Shown: positions 41,067-49,514, numbered from the stretch's first letter. The stretch is DNA of 55,087 nucleotides from Oscillospiraceae bacterium (GCA_017428565.1 JAFRQP010000039.1:1-55087), one strand, 5' to 3'. A program made the numbers and translations. The notes: generated from the letters alone by a model not told the origin.

Positions 41067-42098
41067 TCAGAACTGTTCCAAGAACCGCACGTCGTTCTCG
41101 AAGATCAGACGCAGGTCGGTGATCTTGTATTCGCCCATGGCAAGACGCTCCAGGCCCATGCCGAAGGCCCAGCCGGAGTACACGTCCGGGTCGATGCCGC
41201 AGCCGGAGAGCACCTTGGGGTGCACCATGCCGGCGCCCAGCACCTCGATCCAGCCCTCGCCCTTGCAGGTGCTGCAGCCCTTGCCGCCGCACTTGTGGCA
41301 CTGGATGTCCAGCTCGCAGCTGGGCTCGGTGAAGGGGAAGTGATGGGGGCGGAAGCGGGTGACGGTGCCCTTGCCGTAGATCTTCTCCACCACCAGGTTC
41401 AGCGTGGCCTTCAGATCCGCCATGGTCACGCCCTTGTCGATGACCATGCCCTCGATCTGATGGAACATGGGGCTGTGGGTGGCGTCCACCTCGTCCTTGC
41501 GGTAGACCCGCCCGGGGGCGATGATGCGGATGGGCAGGGGCCGGGTCTCCATGGCGTGGATCTGCATGGGAGAGGTCTGGGTGCGCAGGAGAATCCGGCT
41601 GTCCGGCGTGAAATAGAAGGTGTCCGTCCACTCCCGGGAGGGGTGGCCCTCGTCGATGTTCAGCTTGGTGAAGTTGTAGTCCGCCAGCTCCACCTCCGGG
41701 CCCTCCACGATCTCAAAGCCCATACCGATGAAGATGTCCTTGATCTGGTCCAGCACGTTGTACATGGGGTGCTTGTGGCCCAGATGGGGCTTCTCGCCGG
41801 GCAGGGTCACGTCCAGAGACTCCTTCTCCAGCTTCTTCTGCAGCATCGCCTCGGTGACGACGCGCCTGCGCTCGTCCAGCAGGTTTTCGATCTCGCCGCG
41901 GATCTGGTTGGCCATCTGGCCCATTACGGGGCGCTCCTCCGCGGAGAGCTTGCCCATCTGGCGCAGGATCCCGGTGAGCTCGCCCTTCTTGCCCAGGTAC
42001 TTGATGCGAAGCTCCTCCAGCTTCTCCACGTCCTCCGCCTCGAAGATGGCCTGCATGGCAGCATCATGCAGAGACTGCATCAACTCTCTCATGCTCAT
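41067..42098 (-). CDS. pheS: Phenylalanine--tRNA ligase alpha subunit
   Basis: A 343-residue PheS with class II motifs: HPMYNVLDQIKDIFIGMGFEIVEGPEVE, then TSPMQIHAMETRPLPIRIIAPGRVYRKDEVDATHSPMFHQIEG, the zinc-like CHKCGGKGCSTCKGEGWIEVLGAGMVHP insert common in some Firmicutes, and GWAFGMGLERLAM (motif 3). An N-terminal coiled coil binds tRNA. Start chosen at ATG 42098 (AGGAG seven bases upstream) rather than TTG 42104. Controlled by the T-box leader at 42289-42545. About 190 nt of palindromic repeats separate the leader's terminator from the start codon. Confidence 0.95.
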   Translation of the reverse strand: MSMRELMQSLHDAAMQAIFEAEDVEKLEELRIKYLGKKGELTGILRQMGKLSAEERPVMGQMANQIRGEIENLLDERRRVVTEAMLQKKLEKESLDVTLPGEKPHLGHKHPMYNVLDQIKDIFIGMGFEIVEGPEVELADYNFTKLNIDEGHPSREWTDTFYFTPDSRILLRTQTSPMQIHAMETRPLPIRIIAPGRVYRKDEVDATHSPMFHQIEGMVIDKGVTMADLKATLNLVVEKIYGKGTVTRFRPHHFPFTEPSCELDIQCHKCGGKGCSTCKGEGWIEVLGAGMVHPKVLSGCGIDPDVYSGWAFGMGLERLAMGEYKITDLRLIFENDVRFLEQF

Positions 42099-42107
42099 AT
42101 TCAATCT

Positions 42108-42247
42108 CCTTTCCTTGTAGGCTCCCCTGCCTTAGGGGAGCTGTCTGGCCGTAAGGCCAGACTGAGGGGTATCCTTTCCTTGTAGGCTCCCCTGCCGAAG
42201 GGGAGCTGTCCGGCGGCGTGTTGCGGTCCGCCGGATGACTGAGGGCT
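42108..42247. repeat. Two tandem palindromic repeats in the pheS 5' leader
   Basis: A 24-bp sequence at 42108-42131 recurs exactly at 42173-42196 (65-bp offset). Each copy begins GGCTCCCCTGCC, forms a GGGGAGC stem, then a second stem (GTCTGGCC/GGCCAGAC in copy 1, TCCGGCGG/CCGCCGGA in copy 2) and ends GACTGAGGG. They belong to the same family as 52362-52440. Confidence 0.8.
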
Positions 42248-42260
42248 ATTCCATATTCAT

Positions 42261-42288
42261 GCGGGCCGCCGTGGGCGTCGGCCCCTAC
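42261..42288. repeat. Short palindromic repeat, CTAC-ended family
   Basis: Contains GGGCCGCCGTGGGCGTCGGCCCCTAC, nearly identical to 45313-45340 and the same in kind as the copies at 47561-47690. It sits directly beside the T-box terminator. Confidence 0.75.
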
Positions 42289-42545
42289 ACAAAAACAAAA
42301 AATGAGCCTCCGTCCCGCACAGGGACGAAAGCCGTCGCTTCCGTGGTACCACCCACATTCGATTCCGCAGAATCGCACTCTCGGTGCTGTAACGCGCACC
42401 ACGCGCCGGGGATTGGCCGGAGCTCCCGGGCGAACCAAGCACCGCTGACGCAGAGGGCTCACAGCCGCCGACCCTCATTCTCTGTGCGCAGATGGAAGTG
42501 CTATTTTCCCGATCACAGCAGGCATAGACTATCACAGTTCTCACA
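42289..42545 (-). ncRNA. T-box leader (tRNA-Phe-type) controlling pheST
   Basis: On the minus strand the conserved T-box core GGGTGGTACCACGGAAGC lies at 42354-42337. A terminator stem with GCC/GGC and CGTCCC/GGGACG pairs follows at about 42333-42304, then TTTTTTGTTTTTG at 42302-42289. Stem I lies upstream (about 42520-42400) with GAGAATGAGGG near 42480; a UUC triplet at 42434-42432 is the candidate Phe specifier. Uncharged tRNA-Phe should pair with the core and prevent termination. Specifier assignment is by eye. Confidence 0.9.
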
Positions 42546-42586
42546 AAAATTCAAGTAGCTTTTTGTGTTTTCTGTCCAAGAATGAT

Positions 42587-42615
42587 TTGACGGAGCGGCC
42601 CACAGGCATTATAAT
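42587..42615 (+). promoter_or_regulatory. Promoter of the lipoprotein-alr operon
   Basis: TTGACG (42587-42592), a 17-base spacer and a perfect TATAAT (42610-42615). Confidence 0.8.
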
Positions 42616-42661
42616 GGGAAAAACGCATAAGCATGGGTACTACTGCTTTTCGGAGGTACCC

Positions 42662-43201
42662 ATGAAAAAATCCCTTGTCCTGATCCCCCTGCTGTTCGCG
42701 CTGCTGCTCTCCGGCTGCGGAAACGCCGCCCGGGAGCGCTTTGAGGCGTTTTCCCGGGAGCTTGCCCAGAGGGACTCGCTCAGCTTCACCGCCCGGCTCA
42801 CCGCCTCCTATCCGGATCGCAGCGCAAGCTTTACCCTGCGCTACGCCCTGGAGGGGGAAGTCCAGCGGGTCACGGTGCTGGCGCCGGAGCGGATCTCCGG
42901 CATTTCGGCCCGGGTGGAGAAGGGCGGCACCGCCCTGGAGTATGACGGGCTGATCCTGGACACCGGGGATCTGGACGCCTACGGGCTCACGCCCATGTCC
43001 GCCCTGCCCCTGCTGACGGACGCTCTGCGCTGCGGCCATGCGGACGCCTTCTGGGAAGAGGACGGCTGCGAGGCGGTGGAGCTGCAGATCAGCGACCACA
43101 CGCTGGCGCGGGTCTGGTTCCGGGAGGGCGTGCCCTGCCGGGCGGAGCTGCAAAGCGACGGCAGGGTGACCGTCGCCTGTGAAATCGAAAACTGGAGCTA
43201 A
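42662..43201 (+). CDS. Small lipoprotein of unknown function upstream of alr
   Basis: A 179-residue lipoprotein with signal MKKSLVLIPLLFALLLSGC, placing the lipidated Cys at residue 19. The mature part resembles the LolA/outer-membrane-lipoprotein-sorting-like beta fold seen in small Firmicute lipoproteins: a helical start (ARERFEAFSRELAQRDSLSFTARL), then many beta strands, ending GRVTVACEIENWS. I am not certain of the family. GGAGGTACCC precedes ATG 42662. It is 9 bases ahead of alr in one transcript, a position where many Firmicutes have an outer-surface lipoprotein gene before alr. Confidence 0.75.
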   Translation: MKKSLVLIPLLFALLLSGCGNAARERFEAFSRELAQRDSLSFTARLTASYPDRSASFTLRYALEGEVQRVTVLAPERISGISARVEKGGTALEYDGLILDTGDLDAYGLTPMSALPLLTDALRCGHADAFWEEDGCEAVELQISDHTLARVWFREGVPCRAELQSDGRVTVACEIENWS

Positions 43202-43210
43202 CGAAGAGAT

Positions 43211-44341
43211 ATGAACGATCTGCAAAAGAGAACCTGGGCGGAGATCTCCCTGCCCAATATCCGACACAATTACGAGGCCATCCGCGCCGCCCTGCCGGCG
43301 GGCTGCCGCTTTCTGGGCGTGGTGAAGGCCGACGCCTACGGCCACGGCGCGCTGCCCGTCTCCCGCCTGCTGCAGGAGGCCGGGGCGGAATATCTGGCCG
43401 TCTCCTGCCTGGACGAGGCGCTGGAGCTGCGCCGGGGCGGCATCCGCATGCCGGTGCTGATCCTGGGGCACACGCCGCCGGAATACACGGGCCTGCTGAT
43501 CGAGGAGAACTTTACCCAGACCGTCAGCGCCCTGGCCAAGGCCCGGGAGTATTCCGCCGCGGCTGCCGCCCTGGGAAAAACCCTGCGGGTCCACATCAAG
43601 CTGGACACCGGCATGTCCCGGCTGGGCTTCCTCTGCGCCGGGGACTATTTCGATCTGGGCGTGGGGAACGTGGTCGCCTCCTGCAAGCTGCCCAATCTGG
43701 AGCCGGAGGGGATCTACACCCACTTCGCCGTGTCCGACGAGGAGGGCGAGGAGAACGAGGCATACACCAGAGAGCAGTTCAGCCTCTTCCTCCGGGTGGT
43801 GGAGGCGGTGGAGAGCCGCTGCAGCTTCCGCTTCGCCCTGCGCCACTGCGCCAACTCCGGCGCCGTGCTGCGCTATCCCGAGATGGCGCTGGACATGGTG
43901 CGTCCCGGTCTGCTGCTCTACGGCTACGGGGACGACAGCGGCCGCCTGGGGCTGAAGCCCTGCATGCGCCTGGTCAGCACCGTGAGCACCATTAAGCACT
44001 ACGAGGCCGGGACCTCCGTCAGCTACGGCCGCCGCTTTGTGACGGAGCGGCACACCCGCATGGGCGTGCTGGCCATCGGCTACGCCGACGGGCTGCCCCG
44101 CGTCCTCTCCAACCGCTGCAGCTTCGCCGTGGCCGGGGGTTTCGCGCCCCAGCGGGGCAGCATCTGCATGGACATGTGCATGGCGGATCTGACCGATCTG
44201 CCGGAGGCGAAGGTGGGCAGCGAGGTGGAGATCTTCGGCGAGCAAAACGATCTGGACGCCCTGGCCCGGGAAGCGGGCACCATCAGCTACGAACTGCTGT
44301 GCGCGGTGTCCAAGCGGGTGCCGAGAGTGTATCAAAAGTGA
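43211..44341 (+). CDS. alr: Alanine racemase
   Basis: A 376-residue PLP enzyme making D-alanine for peptidoglycan. The cofactor Lys is K39 in LGVVKADAYGHGA; the second catalytic Tyr is in SVSYGRRF; RPGLLLYGY and IGYADGLPR are the other signatures, and GSICMDMCMADLTD completes the PLP site. Length is normal. The start follows GAAGAGAT, nine bases after the lipoprotein stop. A terminator follows at 44355. In many Firmicutes alr is followed by a toxin-antitoxin pair or coaX; neither is present here. Confidence 0.95.
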   Translation: MNDLQKRTWAEISLPNIRHNYEAIRAALPAGCRFLGVVKADAYGHGALPVSRLLQEAGAEYLAVSCLDEALELRRGGIRMPVLILGHTPPEYTGLLIEENFTQTVSALAKAREYSAAAAALGKTLRVHIKLDTGMSRLGFLCAGDYFDLGVGNVVASCKLPNLEPEGIYTHFAVSDEEGEENEAYTREQFSLFLRVVEAVESRCSFRFALRHCANSGAVLRYPEMALDMVRPGLLLYGYGDDSGRLGLKPCMRLVSTVSTIKHYEAGTSVSYGRRFVTERHTRMGVLAIGYADGLPRVLSNRCSFAVAGGFAPQRGSICMDMCMADLTDLPEAKVGSEVEIFGEQNDLDALAREAGTISYELLCAVSKRVPRVYQK

Positions 44342-44354
44342 AAAGATAAAAATG

Positions 44355-44391
44355 AAGAGTGAAGAGAGTTATGCTCCCTTCACTCTTTTTT
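44355..44391 (+). terminator. Terminator of the alr operon
   Basis: A perfect 10-bp stem AAGAGTGAAG (44355-44364 with 44378-44387) followed by TTTT, 14 bases after the alr stop. Confidence 0.85.
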
Positions 44392-44460
44392 CTATCCACA
44401 AATACACGTCCAACCGCAAGGGCGTAGGGCGCCACTTGGATCCATCGGGTTCTTCCCTGT

Positions 44461-44541
44461 CGTAGGGCCGACCATTGGTCGGCCGCTCCGTCCCAGGAAA
44501 GTGCTGACGGGGAAAGGCGGACGAGCGATGCTCGTCCCTAC
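44461..44541. repeat. Pair of palindromic repeats, GGACGAGC family
   Basis: Contains GTAGGGCCGACCATTGGTCGGCC and, inverted, GGACGAGCGATGCTCGTCCCTAC. The same two units recur at 45916-45987. They fill most of the gap between alr and the next gene. Confidence 0.8.
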
Positions 44542-45224
44542 GGCTGGTGCGGCTCGACTCCCCCGAAATCCTCATCCCACCAGAAGAAGCCATCGACCAG
44601 CTTTCCCTTTTTGTCATACAGTCTTCCGTTTTCGGAGTAGAAATTGCGATTTGCCGGGTCGCAGTTGACGTAGACCCGGACCACATGGACTTCTCCCCTG
44701 TCTCCGCCCGTATCAACGTAATGAGCATCCTGGCAGGCATAGATTTCCCGTATATTTTCGCCCAGGTTCAGCGTAACATCATGATAGATGACGTCAACAT
44801 TTTTCCCGTTGACCTTTCCAAAGATCCCGGCAGCAGACGGAGAAAGCCCCAGCGTAGAATGGATTCCCTCCACTTCGATTTCAAAGGGGCAGGGGGCGCC
44901 TCTTCCCACGTAACCGCCCAATTCCACCACAGGATAATCTCCATAGGAATCCGGGATCGTGAACTCTGTCAACCCACTTTCCGGATCGTAAATCAGGCCG
45001 GTAACGGCAGCCTTTTTCCCCTCGCTGCGATAAAACAGCGTTCCCTCCCGCTCGTCCCGGGTCAAATACAGATAGCAGCCTTCTTGATCACTGTCCGTAT
45101 AATTCAAGTTTACTGCGTTAGTCAAGCCGACAAAGACCAGTCCATAGCCCAGTGCGGGCAGCAGCAGGGCGCCGATCAGCAGGACCAGGACCAGCGTCAG
45201 CAGGATTTTCCCCGCCGTTTTCAT
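44538..45224 (-). CDS. Membrane-anchored protein of unknown function
   Basis: A 228-residue protein with one N-terminal hydrophobic helix (KILLTLVLVLLIGALLLPALGYGLVFVG), then an extracytoplasmic domain rich in beta strands and Gly. A segment IYDPESGLTEFTIPDSYGDYPVVELGGYVG resembles a single BspA/leucine-rich-like repeat (FTIPxxYxxxPVxELG), which suggests a surface adhesion or recognition role, but I cannot name the family. GGAGATACCG precedes ATG 45224. The stop lies within the repeat DNA downstream, so the C-terminus may have been altered by repeat insertion. Confidence 0.6.
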   Translation of the reverse strand: MKTAGKILLTLVLVLLIGALLLPALGYGLVFVGLTNAVNLNYTDSDQEGCYLYLTRDEREGTLFYRSEGKKAAVTGLIYDPESGLTEFTIPDSYGDYPVVELGGYVGRGAPCPFEIEVEGIHSTLGLSPSAAGIFGKVNGKNVDVIYHDVTLNLGENIREIYACQDAHYVDTGGDRGEVHVVRVYVNCDPANRNFYSENGRLYDKKGKLVDGFFWWDEDFGGVEPHQP

Positions 45225-45312
45225 CGGTATCTCCTCCTTTCTCCGCTAATAGAACGTGTGAGAAGGTCAAAAGGTTTCAACGGCAATGGGAAAAGCGGGA
45301 CTCTTCTTTTCT

Positions 45313-45340
45313 CGGGCCGCCGAGGGCGTCGGCCCCTACA
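45313..45340. repeat. Short palindromic repeat, CTAC-ended family
   Basis: GGGCCGCCGAGGGCGTCGGCCCCTAC, matching 42261-42288 with one or two differences. It lies between two minus-strand genes. Confidence 0.75.
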
Positions 45341-45343
45341 GGA

Positions 45344-45901
45344 TCATTCTTCCACCACCCAGGGGAGGTCCACGTAGGTCGGCTCGTGTTCCAGGGCGGG
45401 CAGGATCTTTTCAAAGAGATCCTTGGTCGTAAAACGCAGGCTGGAGGTGTTGATGCAGGGGTGGCAGCCGAAGTATTCCTCCCGCAGCAGGTCCCGGTCC
45501 ACCAGGAGCCGGACCTGTTTTTCTTTGTCGTTCATCAAGCCCAGGACGCTGACGGAGCCCGGGGTGATGTCCAGAAGCCGTTCCATGTGCTCCGGTCCGG
45601 CGAAGCTCAGCCGGGCGGAGCCGATCTGCTTGGAGAGGAGCTTGGTCTTGAAGGGCTTCTCCCCCGGCATGATGAGCAGATAGAAATCCGTCTGCTGGCG
45701 GTTGGTGAGAAAAAGGTTCTTGCAGATCCTGCAGCCCAGCAGTCCCTCCACCAGCTCGCAGTCCGGGATGGTGTCGGCGTGCTCGTGATCCACCCGGTAG
45801 TATTCCAGCCCCAGGCCGTCCAGAAAATCATAGCAGCGCGTCTCCTTGGGGATGCGCTCCCCCGCTGGGCGACCGCGGTATAAGGTGTTGTCAATGGTCA
45901 T
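45344..45901 (-). CDS. Prolyl-tRNA deacylase-like (ProX/YbaK superfamily) protein
   Basis: A 185-residue protein of the aminoacyl-tRNA-synthetase-associated (ProX/INS) family that hydrolyses mischarged Ala-tRNA-Pro or similar. It begins with YDFLDGLGLEYYRVDHEHADTIPDC, then CRICKNLFLTNRQQTDFYLLIMPGEKPFKTKLLSKQIGSARLSFA (the catalytic-Lys region KNLFL) and CHPCINTSSLRFTTKDLFEKILP at the end. Soluble; no other domain. Start at ATG 45901 has a weak ribosome site (GAGTGAG). It is flanked by palindromic repeats on both sides and appears to be a single-gene unit. Confidence 0.85.
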   Translation of the reverse strand: MTIDNTLYRGRPAGERIPKETRCYDFLDGLGLEYYRVDHEHADTIPDCELVEGLLGCRICKNLFLTNRQQTDFYLLIMPGEKPFKTKLLSKQIGSARLSFAGPEHMERLLDITPGSVSVLGLMNDKEKQVRLLVDRDLLREEYFGCHPCINTSSLRFTTKDLFEKILPALEHEPTYVDLPWVVEE

Positions 45902-45915
45902 GTTGTCTCACTCTC

Positions 45916-45987
45916 CGTAGGGACGACCATTGGTCGTCCGTCTCCTCTGCTTCCCCTGCACGCGGACGAGCAATGCTCGTCCCTACC
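45916..45987. repeat. Pair of palindromic repeats, GGACGAGC family
   Basis: GTAGGGACGACCATTGGTCGTCC followed, inverted, by GGACGAGCAATGCTCGTCCCTAC. Closely matches the pair at 44461-44541. Confidence 0.8.
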
Positions 45988-45989
45988 AG

Positions 45990-47327
45990 TTATCTCTTTT
46001 TCGACGGCAGCCAGATATGCTGCTCCTCGGCCTTGCGGATCAGCTCCTCCCGGAAATCGGGATGGGCGATGTCGATGAGCCTGGCCGCCCGCTCCCAGGT
46101 GCTGCGGCCGGTGAGCTCCGCCGCGCCGTACTCGGTGACGATGGTGGGCGCCTGGCTGCGGGGGGTGGTGATGATGTCGCCCGCCATCTGGGGCAGGATG
46201 CGGGAGTGGAGCAGGCCCTTCTTGTCCGTGAAGGTGGAGGTCAGGCACAGGAAGCCCCGGCCGCCTTTGGACATGGCCGCGCCGGTGACGAAGTCCAGCT
46301 GGCCGCCGGTGCCGCTGATCTGGCGGGTGCCCGCGCTCTCGGAGGCCACCTGGCCGTAGAGATCCACGTTCAGGCAGCCGTTGATGGAGATCATTTTTTC
46401 GTTCTGCGCGATGACGAAGGGGTTGTTCACATAGCTCAGCGGAGCGCCCAGCACAGCCTCGTTCTCGTTGACCCAGTCAAAAAGCTCCCGGGAGCCGATG
46501 GCCAGGCCCAGCACCCCCTTGCCGGGGTGCTGGGTCTTTTTCGCGTTGGTGAGCTTGCCGGCCTTGAAGAGGGCCAGGTAGCCGTCGGAACAGAGCTCGG
46601 TGTGCATGCCCAGGTCCTTCAGATCCGACTCCGCCAGCAGCTCGCCCAGGGCGTTGGGCATGCCGCCGATGCCCAGCTGGATCACCGCCCCGTCGGGGAT
46701 CAGAGGCAGCACGTGGCCGGCGATCTGCCGGTCCAGTTCCGTGGGCTCGGGAGACTTCATTTCCCAGAGAGGCAGGGCTCCCGCCTCCACAATGGCGTCC
46801 ACCCTGCTCAGCGGGACGGAGGTCTCCGCCGGGTCGCCCTTGATGCGGGGCAGGTTCTCATTGACCTCCACGATGATCTTCTTCGCCGTGTCCACGATGC
46901 CCCGCTCCGCGCCCAGGGCGCCGGAGAGGTTGAAGAAGCCCTTCTCGTCCATGGGAGCCACGGAGAGCATGGCCACGTCCACCGTCAGGAACTGGTGATA
47001 ATAGCGGTCCAGATCCCGGAAGAGCATGGGGGTGAAAAAGGCGCGGCCCTGGTCGCAGAGCTTGCGCTCGTAGCCGGAGCAGTGCCAGGTGTTGTAGACA
47101 AAATGTTCCTGGCCGGGGTCGCATTCCACCACCGCCAGCGGGCCCCGCAGCAGATTGCCGCGGACCTTTACGTGCCTAAGCTCGTCCCGCCGGGCGGCCA
47201 GCGCCGCGTCCAGGGTGGGAGGATAACCGTTGTTGGAGCCGTAGTCCACCCAGTCGCCGGATTTGACCAGGCGCACCGCCTCTTCGGCGGTGCAGAGCTT
47301 GCTGCGATATTCGTTCATGAGATCCAT
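45990..47327 (-). CDS. Acetyl-CoA hydrolase/transferase family CoA-transferase (second copy)
   Basis: A 445-residue paralogue of the enzyme at 8151-9467. Motifs: [14 protein letters not shown] near residue 218, then [14 protein letters not shown] with the candidate catalytic Glu, [33 protein letters not shown] and [10 protein letters not shown]. The last part reads [31 protein letters not shown] precedes ATG 47327. It is a stand-alone gene rather than part of an operon. In gut Oscillospiraceae such enzymes often produce butyrate by butyryl-CoA:acetate CoA transfer, but I cannot assign the substrate. Confidence 0.88.
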   Translation of the reverse strand: MDLMNEYRSKLCTAEEAVRLVKSGDWVDYGSNNGYPPTLDAALAARRDELRHVKVRGNLLRGPLAVVECDPGQEHFVYNTWHCSGYERKLCDQGRAFFTPMLFRDLDRYYHQFLTVDVAMLSVAPMDEKGFFNLSGALGAERGIVDTAKKIIVEVNENLPRIKGDPAETSVPLSRVDAIVEAGALPLWEMKSPEPTELDRQIAGHVLPLIPDGAVIQLGIGGMPNALGELLAESDLKDLGMHTELCSDGYLALFKAGKLTNAKKTQHPGKGVLGLAIGSRELFDWVNENEAVLGAPLSYVNNPFVIAQNEKMISINGCLNVDLYGQVASESAGTRQISGTGGQLDFVTGAAMSKGGRGFLCLTSTFTDKKGLLHSRILPQMAGDIITTPRSQAPTIVTEYGAAELTGRSTWERAARLIDIAHPDFREELIRKAEEQHIWLPSKKR

Positions 47328-47370
47328 GAAGCATCACCTCTGGGAAAGTATACCATAACTGCCCTTGATT

Positions 47371-47665
47371 CTACAAGTCCATGTAGTATCGATCTTGCGT
47401 CCATTTTGCAGGATTATCCTGAATATATTTCCAAATCATTTGAAAATCAGCTTCATCTCTTACGATATGCTCATAATAGCCTCTCTGCCAGATATTCGAG
47501 CCGATTTCCCGTCCGATCCTTCTTTTCCAAGTAGAAACAAAAGCGGGAACCTTCTCTGCTGTACGGGCCGGCGTCCTCGACGGCCCTTCGTTCCCCCCTG
47601 CCGTAGGGGCCGGCGTCCTCGACGTCCCTTTTTTTCGTTTCCTTTTTTCCGGCCTTCAGGGCCGC
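47371..47665 (-). pseudogene. 5'-truncated REP-associated tyrosine transposase (RAYT, IS200-like) relic
   Basis: Minus-strand translation ending at TAG 47371-47373 gives WKRRIGREIG, then NIWQRGYYEHIVRDEADF and MIWKYIQDNPAKW, the C-terminal third of IS200-like Y1 transposases associated with REP sequences. Upstream, in the same frame, the linker codes for GTSRTPAPT and again GPSRTPART; these are the repeats described at 47561-47690. The frame stays open back to about 47660, where it meets a stop. The HUH catalytic half with the nucleophilic Tyr is absent, so the gene is dead. Confidence 0.75.
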
Positions 47666-47690
47666 CGGGAACGTCGATCCCTACGGAAGC
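47561..47690. repeat. Repeats within the RAYT relic
   Basis: GTACGGGCCGGCGTCCTCGACGGCCC and, 42 bases on, GTAGGGGCCGGCGTCCTCGACGTCCC, then an inverted relative near 47660-47685 (GCCGCCGGGAACGTCGATCCCTAC). Same family as 42261-42288 and 45313-45340. Confidence 0.75.
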
Positions 47691-47702
47691 AGGCTTAGAA
47701 AA

Positions 47703-47724
47703 AAGGGCTGCCGAAGCAGCCCTT
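47703..47724 (-). terminator. Terminator of cstA
   Basis: A perfect 9-bp stem (47703-47711 with 47716-47724) with a CGAA loop, followed on the minus strand by TTTTTTCT. It lies about 40 bases after the cstA stop. Confidence 0.85.
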
Positions 47725-47765
47725 CATTTCTGAGGAATCTTTTGAAATTGCTATGTTGCGGGGAA

Positions 47766-49514
47766 TCAGGCCTGAGCCTTCTTGCCCTGCTTGGACAGGG
47801 TCTTGAAGCCCTCGATGACCAGGATGACGGCCAGGACGATCAGGCCGATGGACCAGATGGTCTGGAACCAATCGCCCCAGGCAGCGCCGCCGGCGCCGAT
47901 CTTTCCGAAACCGGCGATAACGGTCATGGTCAGAGAGGTCAGGGTAGCGCAGAGCATGAAGATCATCGGGAAGAAGAACATCTTGTTGTTCTTGCCGATC
48001 TGACCCAGCCAAGCGCAGACAGCCAGCATAGCCAGGCCGGCCAGCAGCTGGTTGGCAGCGCCGAACACGCCCCAGATCTGGTTCAGCTTCAGGAAGCCGA
48101 TGCCGCAGCCGATGATGACCATGAGCAGGGTGGAGACCAGGGGGTGAGCAAAGAAGGCGCGGACGCCGGTCAACTCCTCGCGGGTCTTTCCTTCGGGAAC
48201 AAACAGCTCGCCGAACATGTAGCGGGACAGACGGCAGGCGGAGTCCAGAGAGGTCAGAGCGAAGACGGAGACGGCCAGGGTGAACAGGGTGTAGATCACG
48301 CCGTAGCTGGCCTCACCGGCGAAGGACTTGAACAGGGTGGCAATACCACCGGCAAAGATGGTGGGAGGAGCGTTCAGGCTGAACTTGGCGCCCTCGCCCT
48401 GGGTCTGGCCGAAGATAACGGCAACAGCGATCAGGGAGATGATGCCCAGAGCAGACTCGACGATCATGGAGCCGTAGCCGATGATCTTGGCGTCCTTCTC
48501 ATTGTTCAGCTGCTTGGAGGTGGTGCCGGAGCCGATCAGGGCATGGAAGCCGGAGACGGCGCCGCAGGCCACGGTGATGAACAGGGTCGGGAAGAGGTAC
48601 TTGCCGGCGGCGTTCTGCCAGGTGGCAACGGGCATGGTGGGATCCACGAAGGCAGCCTTGGTGAAGGTGCCGCCGATGATGGCGATGATGGCCAGGATCA
48701 TCATGCCGTAGAGCAGGAAGGAGCTCAGGTAGTCACGGGGCTGCAGCAGGATCCACACGGGCAGCAGGGAGGCCAGGGTGACGTACACGGCGATGAAGAT
48801 GACCCAGAAGGTGCGGCCCATGTTGAAGCCCAGGTTCAGGCCGGCGAACACGATGGCGATGATGCCGATGATGCCGATGATGGTGGCGATGCCGACCTTG
48901 GCGTTCTTGCGGTACACAAAGAAGCCGAAGATGATGGCGATCAGGATGAACAGCAGGGAGGTGGTGGCGGTGGCAGCGTGGTCAGACACGTTCTCCATAC
49001 CGGTGGTGAAGATGGGAGCAGTGCGGACACCCTCAGCGTCAACGCCAGACTCGAAGGTACCGGCAACGACGGAGGTGAAGGACGCAATGACCAGGATCAG
49101 CACCAGCAGGGCGAAGATGGTGAACAGGCGCTGCGCCTTGACACCCATGGAGTCCTTGATGACCTCGCCGATGGAGCCGCCGTTATGACGGATGGAGGCG
49201 AACAGGGCGCCGAAGTCGTGCATGGCACCGAAGAAGATGCCGCCCAGGACACACCACAGGAACACGGGGACCCAGCCGAAAACAGCGGCCTGAATGGGGC
49301 CGTTGATGGGGCCGGCGCCGGCGATGGAGGAGAAATGGTGGCCCATCAGCACGGCGGGGTTGGCGGGAACGAAGTCCTTGCCGTCGTAGCTGGTGTGAGC
49401 CGGAGTCTCGCGATTGGGATCCACGCCCCACTGCTTGGCCAGCCAGCCACCGTAGAAGATGTAGCCCAGAGCAAGCAGGACGATGGCGCAAAGGAGAATC
49501 AATAATGCGCTCAT
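47766..49514 (-). CDS. cstA: Carbon starvation protein CstA family transporter
   Basis: A 582-residue polytopic membrane protein with about 16 hydrophobic segments. CstA family signatures: YFYGGWLAKQWGVDP-like start region, KDFVPANPAVLMGHHFSSIAGAGPINGPIQAA near residue 47, GGIFFGAMHDFGALFASIRH, and TLDSACRLSRYMF toward the C-terminus. CstA proteins import peptides or pyruvate during carbon limitation. Start chosen at ATG 49514, with AGGAG eight bases upstream, over GTG 49523. It follows the small gene at 49560-50081 and ends at its own terminator. No LytSR-type sensor pair is present in the window. Confidence 0.93.
   Translation of the reverse strand: MSALLILLCAIVLLALGYIFYGGWLAKQWGVDPNRETPAHTSYDGKDFVPANPAVLMGHHFSSIAGAGPINGPIQAAVFGWVPVFLWCVLGGIFFGAMHDFGALFASIRHNGGSIGEVIKDSMGVKAQRLFTIFALLVLILVIASFTSVVAGTFESGVDAEGVRTAPIFTTGMENVSDHAATATTSLLFILIAIIFGFFVYRKNAKVGIATIIGIIGIIAIVFAGLNLGFNMGRTFWVIFIAVYVTLASLLPVWILLQPRDYLSSFLLYGMMILAIIAIIGGTFTKAAFVDPTMPVATWQNAAGKYLFPTLFITVACGAVSGFHALIGSGTTSKQLNNEKDAKIIGYGSMIVESALGIISLIAVAVIFGQTQGEGAKFSLNAPPTIFAGGIATLFKSFAGEASYGVIYTLFTLAVSVFALTSLDSACRLSRYMFGELFVPEGKTREELTGVRAFFAHPLVSTLLMVIIGCGIGFLKLNQIWGVFGAANQLLAGLAMLAVCAWLGQIGKNNKMFFFPMIFMLCATLTSLTMTVIAGFGKIGAGGAAWGDWFQTIWSIGLIVLAVILVIEGFKTLSKQGKKAQA

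Noticed and set aside
47365-47733. A 122-codon plus-strand frame
   Set aside because: The complementary strand encodes the RAYT relic and repeats; the plus frame is a shadow.
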